This document shows positions 63,984 through 64,000 of a stretch of DNA of 64,000 bases, piece by piece. Where the stretch lies: contig JACDQD010000006.1 of assembly GCA_019843655.1 (NCBI GenBank), forward strand, positions 9,974,034 through 10,038,033, written 5' to 3'. Below the pieces are notes generated by a model. That model made no database searches, had not been told where the DNA came from, and saw only the letters and a program-made list of their open reading frames with translations. The stretch comes from Lethocerus indicus (lineage: Eukaryota > Arthropoda > Insecta > Hemiptera > Belostomatidae). A program made the translations under genes and the position numbers. Numbering within the stretch: the first letter of the stretch is position 1; each line of letters opens with the position of its first letter.

Positions 63984-64000
63984 AGCTGCCAGACCGTTAA

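Larger units (their letters stand above)
62130..64000. other. CpG-rich island, inverted-repeat unit and GA tract
   Basis: A CpG-rich island (62370-62960) ends in the left arm of the 57-bp inverted repeat. AT-rich sequence (62970-63560) fills most of the interior and holds a short AATCTTACAG direct repeat at about 63072-63093. The right arm lies in a short GC-richer patch followed by a GA tract at the window edge. No gene was recognised. Confidence 0.5.

Overview
This window looks like non-coding nuclear DNA from an animal, most likely an arthropod. No open reading frame could be assigned to a known protein family, and no rRNA, tRNA, snRNA, transposase or reverse transcriptase was recognised. 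The longest stop-free frames are about 130-170 codons. They lie in GC-rich patches and have no recognisable domains. A bacterial or viral origin is unlikely: there are no packed genes, there are many dinucleotide microsatellites, and the base composition is strongly mosaic. The arthropod assignment is an inference from abundant GA/CT microsatellites, CpG that does not look depleted, and a dispersed repeat core (CTGAAGATGGCGAGAA followed by GYCGAAACCGG) of a type that I recall from arthropod genomes. Species or order cannot be given.

Layout: the whole window alternates between AT-rich stretches and CpG-rich islands of about 0.2-1.3 kb. The islands are rich in CCGG, GGCCGG and AATTA-type words. 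The densest are near 5.1-5.4, 7.1-8.1, 10.0-11.4, 12.6-14.6, 15.5-18.0, 18.5-19.2, 21.5-24.0, 29.0-29.6, 30.5-31.0, 38.9-39.4, 40.3-41.6, 43.8-44.2, 47.0-47.8, 49.0-51.2, 52.8-53.3, 55.4-55.9, 57.0-57.6, 59.3-60.0, 60.4-60.7 and 61.9-63.0 kb. This pattern suits a regulatory gene desert or a giant intron around a developmental gene, but the sequence does not prove it.

The structures that stand out are: (1) a family of about six short dispersed elements, five in minus orientation, whose core resembles the hammerhead ribozyme core; (2) a 57-bp inverted duplication with one substitution and one indel, at 62906-62961 and 63813-63869, framing about 850 bp; (3) a 23/25-bp direct repeat at 55973 and 58956; (4) nine GA or CT tracts, one of them about 120 bp; (5) CTCF-like motifs, the best one only about 60 bp beyond the longest GA tract; (6) a head-to-head pair of YY1/Pho-type sites beside a CT tract in a CpG-rich island at 59.7-59.8 kb, the best promoter or Polycomb-element candidate; (7) several perfect palindromes and hairpins. 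If a regulatory system is present, the most plausible reading is a chromatin-architecture or enhancer landscape (GAGA-factor-type tracts, CTCF-like sites, YY1/Pho sites), not a protein-coding system.
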